A DNA stretch of 62,534 nt from Candidatus Uhrbacteria bacterium (GCA_008363075.1 RHKK01000014.1:1-62534), one strand, 5' to 3'; counted from the first letter of the stretch, positions 8,090 to 16,479 are shown. A program made the numbers and translations. Notes: generated by a model not told the origin, from the sequence alone.

Positions 8090-8599
8090 CTAAGATGATC
8101 GAATCGCTTTGATTTCCACCAATTCGATCGATCCGCTCGGATTCCGATATTCGAACCGATCGCCGACTCGTTTTCCCATGAGGGCAACGCCGAACGGAGA
8201 GTGGTAGGAGATGTTACCTCGAGACGGATCAGACTCCTGCGACCCCACAATGCGATAGGTTTTCTCCTTTCCGGCCATGAAAAAATCCACGGTGGATCCG
8301 ATACCGATTTCATCGGCTGATCCTCCCTCAATGACGACCGCATTTCGGATGCGCTCCCGCAATCCGAAGATCCGTCCGTCGATGCGCGAAAGACGCGCCT
8401 TCGCGTCCCGGTATTCCGCATTTTCCGAAAAATCGCCTAGCGTAAGCGCATGACTCAAGTCTTCCACGATCTTTGGACGCTCCTGTGTTTGCAGCCGTTC
8501 CAGCGTGCGCTTCAGACGTTCGAGCGCTTCCGGCGTGAGTTCATGGCTTTCCGGGCCGTGATCGCGCATCATCTGCGAACGGCGTTTGGGTAGGCGCAT
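8090..8599 (-). CDS. greA: Transcription elongation factor GreA/GreB
   Basis: Rescues backtracked RNA polymerase by stimulating transcript cleavage. The N-terminal coiled coil spans residues ~20-85 and includes the acidic tip motif DFSENAEYRDAKARL. The C-terminal FKBP-like domain begins near GIGSTVDFF and contains SPFGVALMGKRVGD. Length is about 169 residues, near the family norm of ~158, with a basic N-terminal extension (MRLPKRRSQMMRDHG). The ATG at 8599 follows a GATACT element by six bases; an upstream ATG at 8626 is also possible. Single gene. Confidence 0.9.
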   Translation of the reverse strand: MRLPKRRSQMMRDHGPESHELTPEALERLKRTLERLQTQERPKIVEDLSHALTLGDFSENAEYRDAKARLSRIDGRIFGLRERIRNAVVIEGGSADEIGIGSTVDFFMAGKEKTYRIVGSQESDPSRGNISYHSPFGVALMGKRVGDRFEYRNPSGSIELVEIKAIRSS

Positions 8600-8853
8600 G
8601 GCGGGAGTATCGTGGAAAATTGACAAGTCGACAAGCGGCCTAAGTTATCCACAAGCGTGAATCTTTTGAACGACCCATGAATTATCGCTGGTATTAGCTC
8701 ATATTTTTAGAGTGGTTTGAAATAACGAACGGCGAGAAATACGTATTAAATTATTTTTGTTCGATAAAAGCCGTTTCATCGCTGGCCCTAGCGGTTATTT
8801 TGCTTGTGCATATCCGAACTTTTAGGCCGTTGCGTTCGGCCCGTTCCGGAGCC
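8600..8853. other. AT-rich intergenic stretch with one DnaA-box-like 9-mer
   Basis: No gene is supported in this ~250-base stretch. It holds a perfect TTATCCACA at 8645-8653, several A/T runs around 8700-8770 and possible but weak promoter hexamers (TTGAAA near 8717). One DnaA box alone does not make an origin. The stretch probably carries the promoter for the tiny genes at 8854-9020. Confidence 0.35.
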
Positions 8854-8955
8854 ATGATGGCAGAACCCTATCGACGAGGATCCCAACGTCGATCAGGGGC
8901 GTCGCGACGCACACGTGTTCATTATCTCATTCAGTTAATGAGCCAAATACTATGA
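8854..8955 (+). CDS. Possible 33-residue basic peptide
   Basis: A short frame starting ATGATG two to five bases after GGAG, encoding an Arg/Ser-rich peptide (EPYRRGSQRRSGASRRTR) with a hydrophobic tail (LIQLMSQIL). Its TGA overlaps the next start codon as ATGA, the arrangement used for translational coupling. A strong palindromic terminator follows the second frame. Nothing resembling it is known to me. It may be a real micro-cistron or chance. Confidence 0.3.
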   Translation: MMAEPYRRGSQRRSGASRRTRVHYLIQLMSQIL

Positions 8956-9020
8956 TTGACGACAAGAACAAGCCGCCCAAGCAGATGACGGATGGCAACG
9001 GCGACGGCAAGAAGAAGTAA
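8952..9020 (+). CDS. Possible 22-residue charged peptide
   Basis: Encodes MIDDKNKPPKQMTDGNGDGKKK, a hydrophilic peptide without hydrophobic residues that would fold. It overlaps the upstream 33-residue frame by ATGA and ends 17 bases before a perfect 28-base terminator palindrome. The composition, placement and terminator suggest expression, but coding is unproven. Confidence 0.4.
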   Translation: MIDDKNKPPKQMTDGNGDGKKK

Positions 9021-9036
9021 TTTCGTTCCCCCAGCA

Positions 9037-9064
9037 AAACAAGACTCCGGCCGGAGTCTTGTTT
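9037..9064. terminator. Perfect 28-base palindromic terminator
   Basis: AAACAAGACTCCGG is followed directly by its exact complement. It is flanked by A and T tracts and lies between the tiny plus-strand genes and the convergent minus-strand gene, so it can serve both. Confidence 0.85.
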
Positions 9065-9067
9065 GCG

Positions 9068-9718
9068 TTAATTCGAGATGACCGGTCCGCGGATGCTCTC
9101 ACGCGTCATGGGATCAAAGACAGGGGAGAACTCGATCCAGTCGGTATATTTTTTGAGTGTTTCCAGCGCCTTTTTTTCATCATGGACATGAACGATCATG
9201 ACTTTTTCACGATTATGTAATTCAAAAATCAGGGGTGTGTCTTTCACCTGGCTCCATCCGAGCGCGGACGTCATGGGGTTCCATACGAAGATTTCCGCCG
9301 GACGACGTTCCAGGCTTTTCTCAATCGGCTGATTGGGAGTTGTGTATCGCAAACCAGGATAGTCGACGGTAAAACAACCAGCTTGCCGTCTGGACCTGAC
9401 GTGATAGGGGCCTTTCCATACGCGCTTGATTTCCTTAAATCGGATGACTCTCTTTTTCTTTCCCGTAATCGATTCGACACGATCGGGATAAAAATCAACG
9501 CGATTTTTTAGACTGGAAACAAAAACGAGCGCAAGACCAATGCCGCCGAGTGTCAGGGTTATGGCTAGGGGTAGTCGGATCTCCCAAAGATCGCCTAACA
9601 GCTCGGGCGTGCCCACTTGTAGGAGTATGAGGGCGTATCCGATAAAGGGAACGGCTACGATCCATAGAAGAGACCAGTACGATTTGTGCGTTTCCGTGTA
9701 CAGTGGCTGTTCCGTCAT
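9068..9718 (-). CDS. Two-helix membrane protein of unknown function
   Basis: A 216-residue protein. Two membrane segments (~15-36 and ~48-68) are followed by a soluble domain with a run of beta-like segments (RVDFYPDRVESITGKKKRVIRF and onward). This topology resembles bacterial PH-like membrane proteins (DUF304/YdbT-like), but I cannot confirm the family. TAGCAT ends six bases before the ATG, predicting a leaderless mRNA; there is no ribosome-binding site. It diverges from msrA at 9743, with only 24 bases between the start codons. Confidence 0.75.
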   Translation of the reverse strand: MTEQPLYTETHKSYWSLLWIVAVPFIGYALILLQVGTPELLGDLWEIRLPLAITLTLGGIGLALVFVSSLKNRVDFYPDRVESITGKKKRVIRFKEIKRVWKGPYHVRSRRQAGCFTVDYPGLRYTTPNQPIEKSLERRPAEIFVWNPMTSALGWSQVKDTPLIFELHNREKVMIVHVHDEKKALETLKKYTDWIEFSPVFDPMTRESIRGPVISN

Positions 9719-9742
9719 ATGGATATGCTACCCTGACGAGGT

Positions 9743-10261
9743 ATGAAGACACAAAGCGCGGTGTTCGCCGGCGGATGCTTTTGGGGCATGGAGGAGTTGT
9801 TCCGCAAACAGCCCGGCGTGACCGAGACCGAAGCCGGATACGCCGGGGGAAAAAACGAAAACCCGACGTACGAGCATCACCCAGGTCATGCGGAAGCGTT
9901 AAAGGTTACGTATGATCCGGAGAAAACGAGTTTCCGGAACCTGCTCGATTTCTTTTTCCAGATTCATGACCCCACCACGTTGAATCGGCAGGGGAATGAT
10001 GTCGGGTCTTCCTACCGATCCGCCATTTTTTATGAGAATGAGGAGCAGAAAAAGGAAGCGGAAGCGTTTATCGATCTCGTAAACAAGTCCGGGCGTTGGT
10101 CCGATCCCGTTGTCACGACGGTTGAGCCGCTCACCAACTATACGAAGGCGGAGGAGTATCACCAGAATTATTTGCAGAAGAATCCCGGAGGATACACATG
10201 CCATTTTGTGCGGCCGGGTGGGAGTTATCTGCAGAGCGCAGGGGTGAAGAGTGAAGAGTGA
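9743..10261 (+). CDS. msrA: Peptide-methionine (S)-S-oxide reductase MsrA
   Basis: Repairs oxidised methionine (S-epimer) using a reductant such as thioredoxin. The catalytic motif GGCFWGMEE is near residue 11, and the substrate-binding residues and YHQNYL motif are present. Length is 172 residues, normal for the family. The last residues (GVKSEE) and the stop codon are encoded by a GTGAAGA tandem repeat that runs on past the gene. A GAGG site precedes the ATG. No MsrB is visible nearby. Confidence 0.95.
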   Translation: MKTQSAVFAGGCFWGMEELFRKQPGVTETEAGYAGGKNENPTYEHHPGHAEALKVTYDPEKTSFRNLLDFFFQIHDPTTLNRQGNDVGSSYRSAIFYENEEQKKEAEAFIDLVNKSGRWSDPVVTTVEPLTNYTKAEEYHQNYLQKNPGGYTCHFVRPGGSYLQSAGVKSEE

Positions 10262-10317
10262 AGAGTAAAATACCGATACGTGAAAGCTGGCAACTGGCAA
10301 CTGTCTACTGTAAACTC
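10243..10317 (+). repeat. Word-array repeat (GTGAAGA and CTGGCAA/CTGTAAACT words)
   Basis: Three near-perfect GTGAAGA copies, then CTGGCAACTGGCAACTG and CTGTAAACT. Only one arm is obvious, so this looks like a half-element. It encodes the msrA C-terminus and stop and ends seven bases before the next ATG. Confidence 0.6.
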
Positions 10318-10323
10318 GCTCCT

Positions 10324-11223
10324 ATGCCCGGATACAATCGACCGCTCTATATCCTCGCGTTTGACCATCGATCTTTTTTTGCCAAGAATCTCTTCGGGAA
10401 AAAAGAAGGGCTGACAACAGAGGAGGAGGCGGTCATTATCGACTTCAAAAAGATTATTTACGCGGGTTTTTTGCGCGGTATCGAGCTTGGCGTTCCGCGT
10501 GATGCGGCGGCGATTCTCGTTGATGAGGATTATGGTGTCGGGGTTTTACGCGACGCGCACGACAAGGGATTGATTTCCATCCTGACCACGGAAAAAAGCG
10601 GGAAAGACGTGTTCGAATTCCAATATGGGGAGGAGTTCGCGGCGCATCTTGAGGAGATAGACCCCGTATTTGCGAAGGCGTTGGTGCGCTATCGGCCCGA
10701 CGGGGACGCGCCGCAAAATGCGTTGCAGCTCGAGCGGCTGAAACGGTTAAGCGATTGGTGTCACGCGCATGAACGCGGATTCCTGGTCGAGCCGCTCGTG
10801 CTGCCGACCGACGAAGAGAAGGCGACCATCGGTCAGGACGCGTTCGATCGCGATATTCGGCCCGCGCTTACCGTCGAGATGGTGCGCCAATTCCAGGAAG
10901 CGGGCGTCGAACCGGATATCTGGAAAATCGAGGGCATGGAACGCGCCGGCGATTATCGTCGCGTGGTCGAGCAGGCGCGGATCGACGGACGCGATGACGT
11001 GAGTCTCGTCGTGCTCGGCCGCGCTGAGGACGCGTCAAAGGTCGAAGCGTGGTTGCGCGCCGGACAGGGCGTCGAAGGGGTCGTCGGATTCGCGATCGGT
11101 CGGACGATTTTTTGGGAGGCGTTGCAGTACTATCATCAAGGGAAAGCGACACGCGAAGAGGCGAGCGAAGCGATCGCCCAAAATTACATGCACTTTTACG
11201 AAGTGTTTACGGGGCAGGGATAA
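10324..11223 (+). CDS. IolC-type aldolase-like protein (DUF2090 domain)
   Basis: A 299-residue TIM-barrel-type protein. ILAFDHRSFF near the N-terminus and LVEPLVLPTDEEK, PDIWKIEGME and GFAIGRTIFW further on match the DUF2090 domain found C-terminal in IolC-like proteins. In inositol degradation that domain is the 2-deoxy-5-keto-gluconate-6-phosphate aldolase. No other inositol gene is present, so the true substrate is open; a stand-alone sugar-phosphate aldolase is the best reading. I chose the ATG at 10324 because TAAACT ends seven bases before it and the homologous region begins there. Confidence 0.8.
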   Translation: MPGYNRPLYILAFDHRSFFAKNLFGKKEGLTTEEEAVIIDFKKIIYAGFLRGIELGVPRDAAAILVDEDYGVGVLRDAHDKGLISILTTEKSGKDVFEFQYGEEFAAHLEEIDPVFAKALVRYRPDGDAPQNALQLERLKRLSDWCHAHERGFLVEPLVLPTDEEKATIGQDAFDRDIRPALTVEMVRQFQEAGVEPDIWKIEGMERAGDYRRVVEQARIDGRDDVSLVVLGRAEDASKVEAWLRAGQGVEGVVGFAIGRTIFWEALQYYHQGKATREEASEAIAQNYMHFYEVFTGQG

Positions 11224-11241
11224 GACACCGAGTGAATTATT

Positions 11242-11895
11242 TTATTTTGAAATGACCGTTAGTGCCTCTTGGAGATTTTTTTCGAAATCAATTTCGCTGA
11301 TCTCATAGTAAGGGTAACCATATTTATCAGCCTCTCGCTTAAAGTAATGGCTCATTTTATTTATGAAGTTAGCCATTCCTTCTGTCTTTGCATCGTCGTA
11401 ATTCAGTATCGACATCCAGTCCTTCTCCGGGAATTGCTTCATGTGTCGTTTGATATTTTCTATGTGACTCGGATTGGTATTTCCTAAAAATAAAATATGT
11501 TTTGGTTGATTTTTCATTTTGTGAATCAGGGAAGGCAGAAGTGCGACGCCCTCGACGATGTGGATTTCGTCGTCTTCACTAAAACTGCTACAGAACGAAA
11601 CAATAGACGGCCAGAGCGCGTGTGATTCCTTGTTTTGATACTCAATGACTCGATTGGGTTCCTCAAGGTGCATCTTTATCCATTCTGCTTGAGAGATTGC
11701 ATTTAGTTCGTTGATTGAAAAAAGATCACTATTTTTGTCTGGACAGGCTTTTTTAACCGCATTACGTATACTGTCGGTTGAGACGACATGTCCCCCGTTC
11801 TTTTTGGCAAGTGCATAAGCTAGAGTGGATTTTCCAACTCGCGGGGGACCACCAATAAAATACGTTCGTTCAAGCGAATCATTCTGAGGATCCAT
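11242..11895 (-). CDS. P-loop kinase-like protein
   Basis: A 217-residue nucleotide-binding protein with Walker A GGPPRVGKST near residue 16 and STDSIRNAVKK just after, an arrangement seen in small-molecule and zeta-toxin-like kinases and in 2-phosphoglycerate-kinase-like proteins. DDEIHIVEGVALLP is a plausible Walker B region. The substrate cannot be told. The gene is visibly AT-richer than its neighbours and uses AT-ending codons, suggesting recent transfer. It is co-directional with and 15 bases downstream of xthA. Confidence 0.75.
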   Translation of the reverse strand: MDPQNDSLERTYFIGGPPRVGKSTLAYALAKKNGGHVVSTDSIRNAVKKACPDKNSDLFSINELNAISQAEWIKMHLEEPNRVIEYQNKESHALWPSIVSFCSSFSEDDEIHIVEGVALLPSLIHKMKNQPKHILFLGNTNPSHIENIKRHMKQFPEKDWMSILNYDDAKTEGMANFINKMSHYFKREADKYGYPYYEISEIDFEKNLQEALTVISK

Positions 11896-11910
11896 AGAAA
11901 ATTCCCAGGT

Positions 11911-12684
11911 TTAGAATGACAATTCCAATCCCACAGGACAGTGGTCGGAGCCGTACACGTCGGTTTCGATCCACGCTTTTTTGACGTGTTTTTTTAGCTC
12001 GTCGCTGACGAAAAAATAATCGATTCTCCAGCCGACATTGCGTTCGCGTGCGCGGGATTTCATGTCCCACCAGGAGTAGTGGCCGCCTTCCTTTTCAAAC
12101 ATCCGGAACGTATCGTGATATCCGGCATCGACGAGCTTGTCCATCCACTTGCGTTCGATCGGCAGGAATCCGCTGATGTTGGAGTTTTCTTTTGGGCGAG
12201 CGAGATCAAGTTCCGTGTGCGCCGTATTTACGTCACCGCATACGACAATCGGTTTCTTTTTTCGGAACGATTCCATCAGGTCGAGGAAGCGCTTGTAGAA
12301 TTCCATTTTGAATTTTAGGCGTTCCGGACCCATCTTTCCGTTCGGGAAATACACGTTGAAAAAATAGAACTTGTCGAATTCGAGCAGGACGATGCGACCT
12401 TCACCGTCGAGAAACGGATCGCCGAATGTGGTTTCCGCGAATATGGGCGAAAGTCTCGTATACACGGCCGTGCCGCTGTAGCCGCGTTTGATCGCCGAGC
12501 TCCAATACGATTCATATCCGTCCGGATGCACGAGCTTGGGCGACAGTTGTCCGACTTCGGCCTTGGTTTCCTGCAAGCCGACGACGTGGTATTTGCGAGT
12601 GTGAAACCAGTCAAGAAATCCCTTCTTTTCGGCGGCGCGAATTCCGTTGACGTTCCAGGAAGCAAGCTTGATGGAGGGGGGCAT
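11911..12684 (-). CDS. xth: Exodeoxyribonuclease III (AP endonuclease)
   Basis: Cuts DNA at abasic sites and removes 3' blocks in base-excision repair. EEP-fold motifs are in order: SWNVNGIRA, LQETKA (metal-binding Glu), the YSGTAVYTR segment, VVCGDVNTAH (Asp and Asn), and the C-terminal WRIDYFFVS and GSDHCPV (catalytic Asp-His). Length is 257 residues, normal. TAAACT ends six bases before the ATG, implying a leaderless mRNA. The 3' neighbour is the P-loop kinase. Confidence 0.95.
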   Translation of the reverse strand: MPPSIKLASWNVNGIRAAEKKGFLDWFHTRKYHVVGLQETKAEVGQLSPKLVHPDGYESYWSSAIKRGYSGTAVYTRLSPIFAETTFGDPFLDGEGRIVLLEFDKFYFFNVYFPNGKMGPERLKFKMEFYKRFLDLMESFRKKKPIVVCGDVNTAHTELDLARPKENSNISGFLPIERKWMDKLVDAGYHDTFRMFEKEGGHYSWWDMKSRARERNVGWRIDYFFVSDELKKHVKKAWIETDVYGSDHCPVGLELSF

Positions 12685-12757
12685 GGGGGTAGTTTACACT
12701 TTACGCCTTGCGGACGCCTATTGCGAGGCGTTTTGCATTGTGTGATAGTTGGATTGT

Positions 12758-13213
12758 ATGCGCGTACGAGACGTCATGCAGACGGAGGTCGTCACGATCC
12801 CGGTTGGGACGGCGTACCGGGACGTAGCGGCGCTTTTACGCAAGAAAGGGATTAGCGGGGCGCCGGTCGTGGATAGAGAAAGGGGCGTGGTCGGCGTCGT
12901 GTCCGAAAAGGACCTGTTTCGCGTTTTATACCCCTTTTATCGCAGTTTTTACGAGAATCCGGAGATGTACAGCGATTTGGAGGCGCGAGAAACGAAGGCG
13001 GCCGATATCGCCGACCACCCCGTGGAGCGCTTCATGTCATCCCGGGTCTGGCATATCGAACCGGACGTGCCGCTCATGCGCGCGGGAGCGATCATGCTCG
13101 CGCGCGGCATTCACCGCATGCCCGTCATGGACGGTGGTCGCCTCGTCGGCATCATCACTCGAACGGCCGTGTATCGCGCCGTTTTTGAAATACACTTACC
13201 GAGTAACGAGTAA
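12758..13213 (+). CDS. CBS-pair domain protein
   Basis: A 151-residue protein with two CBS motifs: residues ~1-60 (MRVRDVMQTEVVTIPVGTAYRD...GVVSEKDLFRVL) and ~90-150 (FMSSRVWHIEPDVPLMRAGAIM...LVGIITRTAVYRAV). Stand-alone CBS pairs usually sense adenine nucleotides or act as regulatory subunits; the partner is unknown. The final residues SNE and the stop codon come from the AGTAACGAGTAA word of the palindrome that follows. The same C-terminus and stop are found in ParB. Confidence 0.88.
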   Translation: MRVRDVMQTEVVTIPVGTAYRDVAALLRKKGISGAPVVDRERGVVGVVSEKDLFRVLYPFYRSFYENPEMYSDLEARETKAADIADHPVERFMSSRVWHIEPDVPLMRAGAIMLARGIHRMPVMDGGRLVGIITRTAVYRAVFEIHLPSNE

Positions 13214-13280
13214 CAAGTATCGTCGGACGGTTTCCGACGTTACTCGATACTCGTTATTCGTTGTTTTGTATTCGTTACCC
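13200..13280. repeat. Word-array palindrome, GAGTAAC/GAATAAC/GAGTATC family
   Basis: The left arm (CGAGTAACGAGTAAC...TATCGTCGGA) and right arm (TTCCGACGTTACTCG...TACTCGTTATTCG) are near-complementary, each built of tandem 7-8 base variants. It overlaps the 3' end of the CBS gene and precedes rarA. The same words recur at 39244 and 54179. Confidence 0.8.
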
Positions 13281-13318
13281 GACTTTACCGTTCTATTCCT
13301 GTTCGATAAGGTAACGGC

Positions 13319-14572
13319 ATGGCTGATTTGTTCGATGCCGCCGCGAAAAAGCGGCGCGATGCCTACAAGCCGCTCGCCGACCGCCTGCGACCGTTGACGT
13401 TGGACGAGATCGTCGGGCAGGCCCATTTGATCGGCACGGGCAAGCCGTTGCGGTTGCTGATCGAACGCGACGAAGTGCCGTCGATGATCTTTTGGGGACC
13501 GCCTGGTTCGGGAAAGACGACGCTCGCGAAGGTGATCGCACAACTCACGAAATCGAAGTTCGTGGAATTGTCGGCCGTGATGTCGGGGGTTTCGGACATT
13601 CGTCTGGCCGTGAAAAACGCCGAGGCCGATGAAAAATATCATCAAGTCAGAACGATCCTGTTCATCGACGAAATCCATCGATTCAACAAGGGCCAGCAGG
13701 ACGCGCTTTTGCCGTTCGTCGAAAACGGGACGGTGACACTGATCGGCGCGACGACGGAAAACCCGAGTTTCGAGGTGAATGCCGCGTTGCTGTCGCGTGG
13801 CAAGGTCTTCGTGCTGAACAAGGTTTCAAACGAGGAGGTCGAGCGCGTGCTTCGGCGCGCTTTGCAAGACGAGCGAGGTCTCGCGAAGCGGTACGCGACG
13901 GAGGACGGCGTCATCGAGTCGCTGGCGGCCATGGCGGACGGTGACGTGCGGCATGCGTTGAACGCGCTTGAATTCGCGTCGAAAGCCGCGGCACCGTCAC
14001 GGGGCAAGTATCGTATCACCCTCGCACTCGTGAAAGAGGCGTTGCAGCGCACCCATCTTTTCTACGACAAAAGCGGCGAGGAACATTACAATATTATCTC
14101 TGCGCTTCACAAGTCGATGCGCGGATCCGACCCCGACGCGGCGCTGTATTGGCTCGGTCGCATGCTCGAAGCCGGCGATGACCCGCTGTACGTCGCGCGA
14201 CGGCTCGTGCGGTTCGCGTCCGAGGATGTCGGTCTGGCCGATCCGAATGCGCTCGTGCAGGCCGTGGCGGGATACCAGGCCGCCCATTTCCTCGGGATGC
14301 CTGAATGCAATGTCCATTTGGCGCAGGTGGCCGTCTATCTCGCGCTCGCGCCCAAATCGAACGCGCTCTATGAGGCATATGGCGCGGTGCGCGAGGATAT
14401 CCGGAACGCCCCGAACGAACCGGTACCGCTGCATATCCGTAATGCACCGACCAAGCTCATGAAGGAATTGGGATACGGAAAGGGCTACAAATACAATCCG
14501 GCCTTCGATGGGCCCGTCGATCAGGACTATTTGCCGGAGAAACTGAAGGGGAAGAGGTATTTGCTACAATAA
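13319..14572 (+). CDS. rarA: Replication-associated recombination protein A (RarA/MgsA), AAA+ ATPase
   Basis: A 417-residue AAA+ ATPase acting at stalled replication forks. The N-terminal motif RLRPLTLDEIVGQAHLIG, Walker A GPPGSGKTT (near residue 60), Walker B LFIDEIHRFNKGQQDALLP and sensor ATTENPSFEVN are present. The C-terminal MgsA tetramerisation region ends with KGYKYNP and the conserved DYLPEKLKGKRYL. Full length and complete. The next gene starts seven bases later; its -10 (TACAAT) overlaps the rarA stop. Confidence 0.95.
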   Translation: MADLFDAAAKKRRDAYKPLADRLRPLTLDEIVGQAHLIGTGKPLRLLIERDEVPSMIFWGPPGSGKTTLAKVIAQLTKSKFVELSAVMSGVSDIRLAVKNAEADEKYHQVRTILFIDEIHRFNKGQQDALLPFVENGTVTLIGATTENPSFEVNAALLSRGKVFVLNKVSNEEVERVLRRALQDERGLAKRYATEDGVIESLAAMADGDVRHALNALEFASKAAAPSRGKYRITLALVKEALQRTHLFYDKSGEEHYNIISALHKSMRGSDPDAALYWLGRMLEAGDDPLYVARRLVRFASEDVGLADPNALVQAVAGYQAAHFLGMPECNVHLAQVAVYLALAPKSNALYEAYGAVREDIRNAPNEPVPLHIRNAPTKLMKELGYGKGYKYNPAFDGPVDQDYLPEKLKGKRYLLQ

Positions 14573-14578
14573 GCCGGC

Positions 14579-16402
14579 ATGGTGCGCAGGCCGCTGGGGA
14601 AGCGTTCGAACGAACCCGATATCCGGGGGCGTTTGTGGTTTGTCGGCGGATTGATCACTCTCGGATTTCTTGCCGTCATTGCGCGGTTGTTTCAGCTTCA
14701 AGTGGTCGAGCATGAAACCTACAAGCTCCTCGCTTCGGACCAGCACGGGGCGGCCGCGCAGCTCGTTCCGGAACGCGGATCCGTCCTGCTGAAGGACCGT
14801 TTTGACGGGTCCCTGCGGACGATCGCGGCGGACCGTGAGGTCTGGAACGTGTTTGCGATCCCGCGCGAGATTCGGGATGCGAGCTCCACGGCGCGCATCG
14901 TTTCGGAATTCACGGGCGTTGCGTTTGATGAGCTGTTTCCGTTTTTTTCGATCACGACCGGCACGTATCGCGTCATTGCGCGTGACGTGCCGATGGAGCG
15001 GGCCGAAGCGTTGCGCGATGAGCGGCTTCCCGGGATCGGCGTGTTCAAGGCGCCAAACCGGTTTTATCCGGAGCAGGGGCTTGGCGGACACGTGCTCGGA
15101 TTCGTCGGTCAGAACGAACAGGGCCATCGCGTCGGCCGGTACGGGATCGAGGGTTCGTTGAATGCCGCGCTGGCGGGTACGTACGGGTCCATCCAGATCG
15201 AAACGGACGCCGCCGGCCGCCGTCTCTCCATCGGCACGACGCAGCTGCAGGAGGCGCGAGACGGTTCCGACGTCGTCCTGACGCTCGATCGGACCATCCA
15301 ATACGAGGCATGCCGGCGCATCGCGAACGCGGTGCGGGACTTCGAGGCGGACGGCGGCACGATCATCGTGATGGATCCGGCGACCGGCGCCGTCTGGGCG
15401 ATGTGTTCCGCGCCTGATTTTGATCCGGCTAACTACGGCGACATCTCCTCGGTGGCGGTGCTCAACAATCCCGCCGTGTTCACGCCGTACGAACCGGGCT
15501 CGATCTTCAAGCCGATCACGGTCGCGGCGGCACTCGACGCGCAGCTCATCAACCCGCGGACCACGTATGAAGATAAGGGAGAGGAGCGGATCGATGATTT
15601 CACGATCCGCAACTCGGACAAGAAGGCGCACGGCATCCAGACCATGACGGACGTCCTGCAAAAATCGCTCAATACCGGCACCATTTTCGTCCAGCGCTTG
15701 CTCGGCAAGGAGCGATTTCGGGAGTATGTAAAAAAGTTCGGCATCGGGACGAAAACCGGCATCGAGATCGGACCCGAAGCGCCGGGCGACATCCGTCCGC
15801 TCGACAAGCCGGGGCAGATCTACGCCGCGACGGCATCCTACGGGCAGGGGATTACCGCCACGCCGTTGCAGATGGTTTCCGCTTTCCAGGCGCTCGCCAA
15901 CGGCGGGACGCTCATGCGGCCGTATCTCGTGCAGGAGGTGATCGCGCCGGATGGGACGAAGACGGTGACCGCACCGTCCGTGATCCGTGAAGCCGTCTCC
16001 ACGCGCGCGGCGCGGCTCGTTTCCGGAATGATGGTGAATGTCGTGGAGTACGGGCACGGAAAGCGCGCGGCCGTACCGGGGTATTACGTCGCCGGGAAGA
16101 CGGGGACGGCGCAAATTCCGAACCCGAACGGCCCCGGTTATCTTCAGGACGCGACGATCGGGTCCTTTGCGGGCTTTGCCCCGAGCGACAGTCCGAAGTT
16201 CGTGATGCTCGTCAAGATCGACCGGCCGCGTACGGTACAATACGCCGAGGCGTCGGCCGCGCCGGTGTGGGGCGAGATGGCGGCCTTCCTGCTGAAATAT
16301 CTTCAAGTCCCACCCGAACGTCCGATCACCGATACGCCCGCGCCGCCGCCCCCGTCACCGGCCCCGGAACCACCGACCGCCGCCACGACGACGCCGTCGT
16401 AA
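14579..16402 (+). CDS. ftsI: Penicillin-binding protein 2 / FtsI-type transpeptidase
   Basis: Class B PBP that cross-links peptidoglycan. One membrane anchor spans ~22-42, and the PBP dimerisation domain follows to ~250. The transpeptidase domain has SxxK as SIFK (near residue 308), SxN as SLN (near 363) and KTG as KTGTAQ (near 507). The tail is Pro/Ala-rich (DTPAPPPPSPAPEPP). Length is 607 residues, normal. TACAAT ends eight bases before the ATG, so the mRNA may be leaderless. The downstream murF makes this a remnant division/cell-wall pair. Whether it serves septation or elongation cannot be told. Confidence 0.93.
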   Translation: MVRRPLGKRSNEPDIRGRLWFVGGLITLGFLAVIARLFQLQVVEHETYKLLASDQHGAAAQLVPERGSVLLKDRFDGSLRTIAADREVWNVFAIPREIRDASSTARIVSEFTGVAFDELFPFFSITTGTYRVIARDVPMERAEALRDERLPGIGVFKAPNRFYPEQGLGGHVLGFVGQNEQGHRVGRYGIEGSLNAALAGTYGSIQIETDAAGRRLSIGTTQLQEARDGSDVVLTLDRTIQYEACRRIANAVRDFEADGGTIIVMDPATGAVWAMCSAPDFDPANYGDISSVAVLNNPAVFTPYEPGSIFKPITVAAALDAQLINPRTTYEDKGEERIDDFTIRNSDKKAHGIQTMTDVLQKSLNTGTIFVQRLLGKERFREYVKKFGIGTKTGIEIGPEAPGDIRPLDKPGQIYAATASYGQGITATPLQMVSAFQALANGGTLMRPYLVQEVIAPDGTKTVTAPSVIREAVSTRAARLVSGMMVNVVEYGHGKRAAVPGYYVAGKTGTAQIPNPNGPGYLQDATIGSFAGFAPSDSPKFVMLVKIDRPRTVQYAEASAAPVWGEMAAFLLKYLQVPPERPITDTPAPPPPSPAPEPPTAATTTPS

Positions 16403-16458
16403 GCGCTTGCGCGGCCGCATGTCTCGTGTTCTAGTAGTTATCCCTCTGCGGCCGCGAA

Positions 16459-16479
16459 GACCCTTCGCCGCGAAGGGTC
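16459..16479. promoter_or_regulatory. Perfect hairpin just before the murF start
   Basis: GACCCTTCG/CGAAGGGTC with a three-base loop ends eight bases before the GTG at 16487. Two GCGGCCGC copies lie nearby (around 16410-16455). It could attenuate or expose the start; function unproven. Confidence 0.4.

Noticed and set aside
8645-8653. Replication origin suggested by a perfect DnaA box (TTATCCACA), with another near-match at 18540
   Set aside because: Isolated boxes without a cluster, without dnaA/dnaN nearby and far from parAB; insufficient for an origin.
14564-16306. A long open frame antisense to the penicillin-binding protein gene (580 codons)
   Set aside because: Its product is Arg/His-rich with no motif, and the sense strand encodes a complete PBP; GC-rich codon use keeps the antisense frame open.
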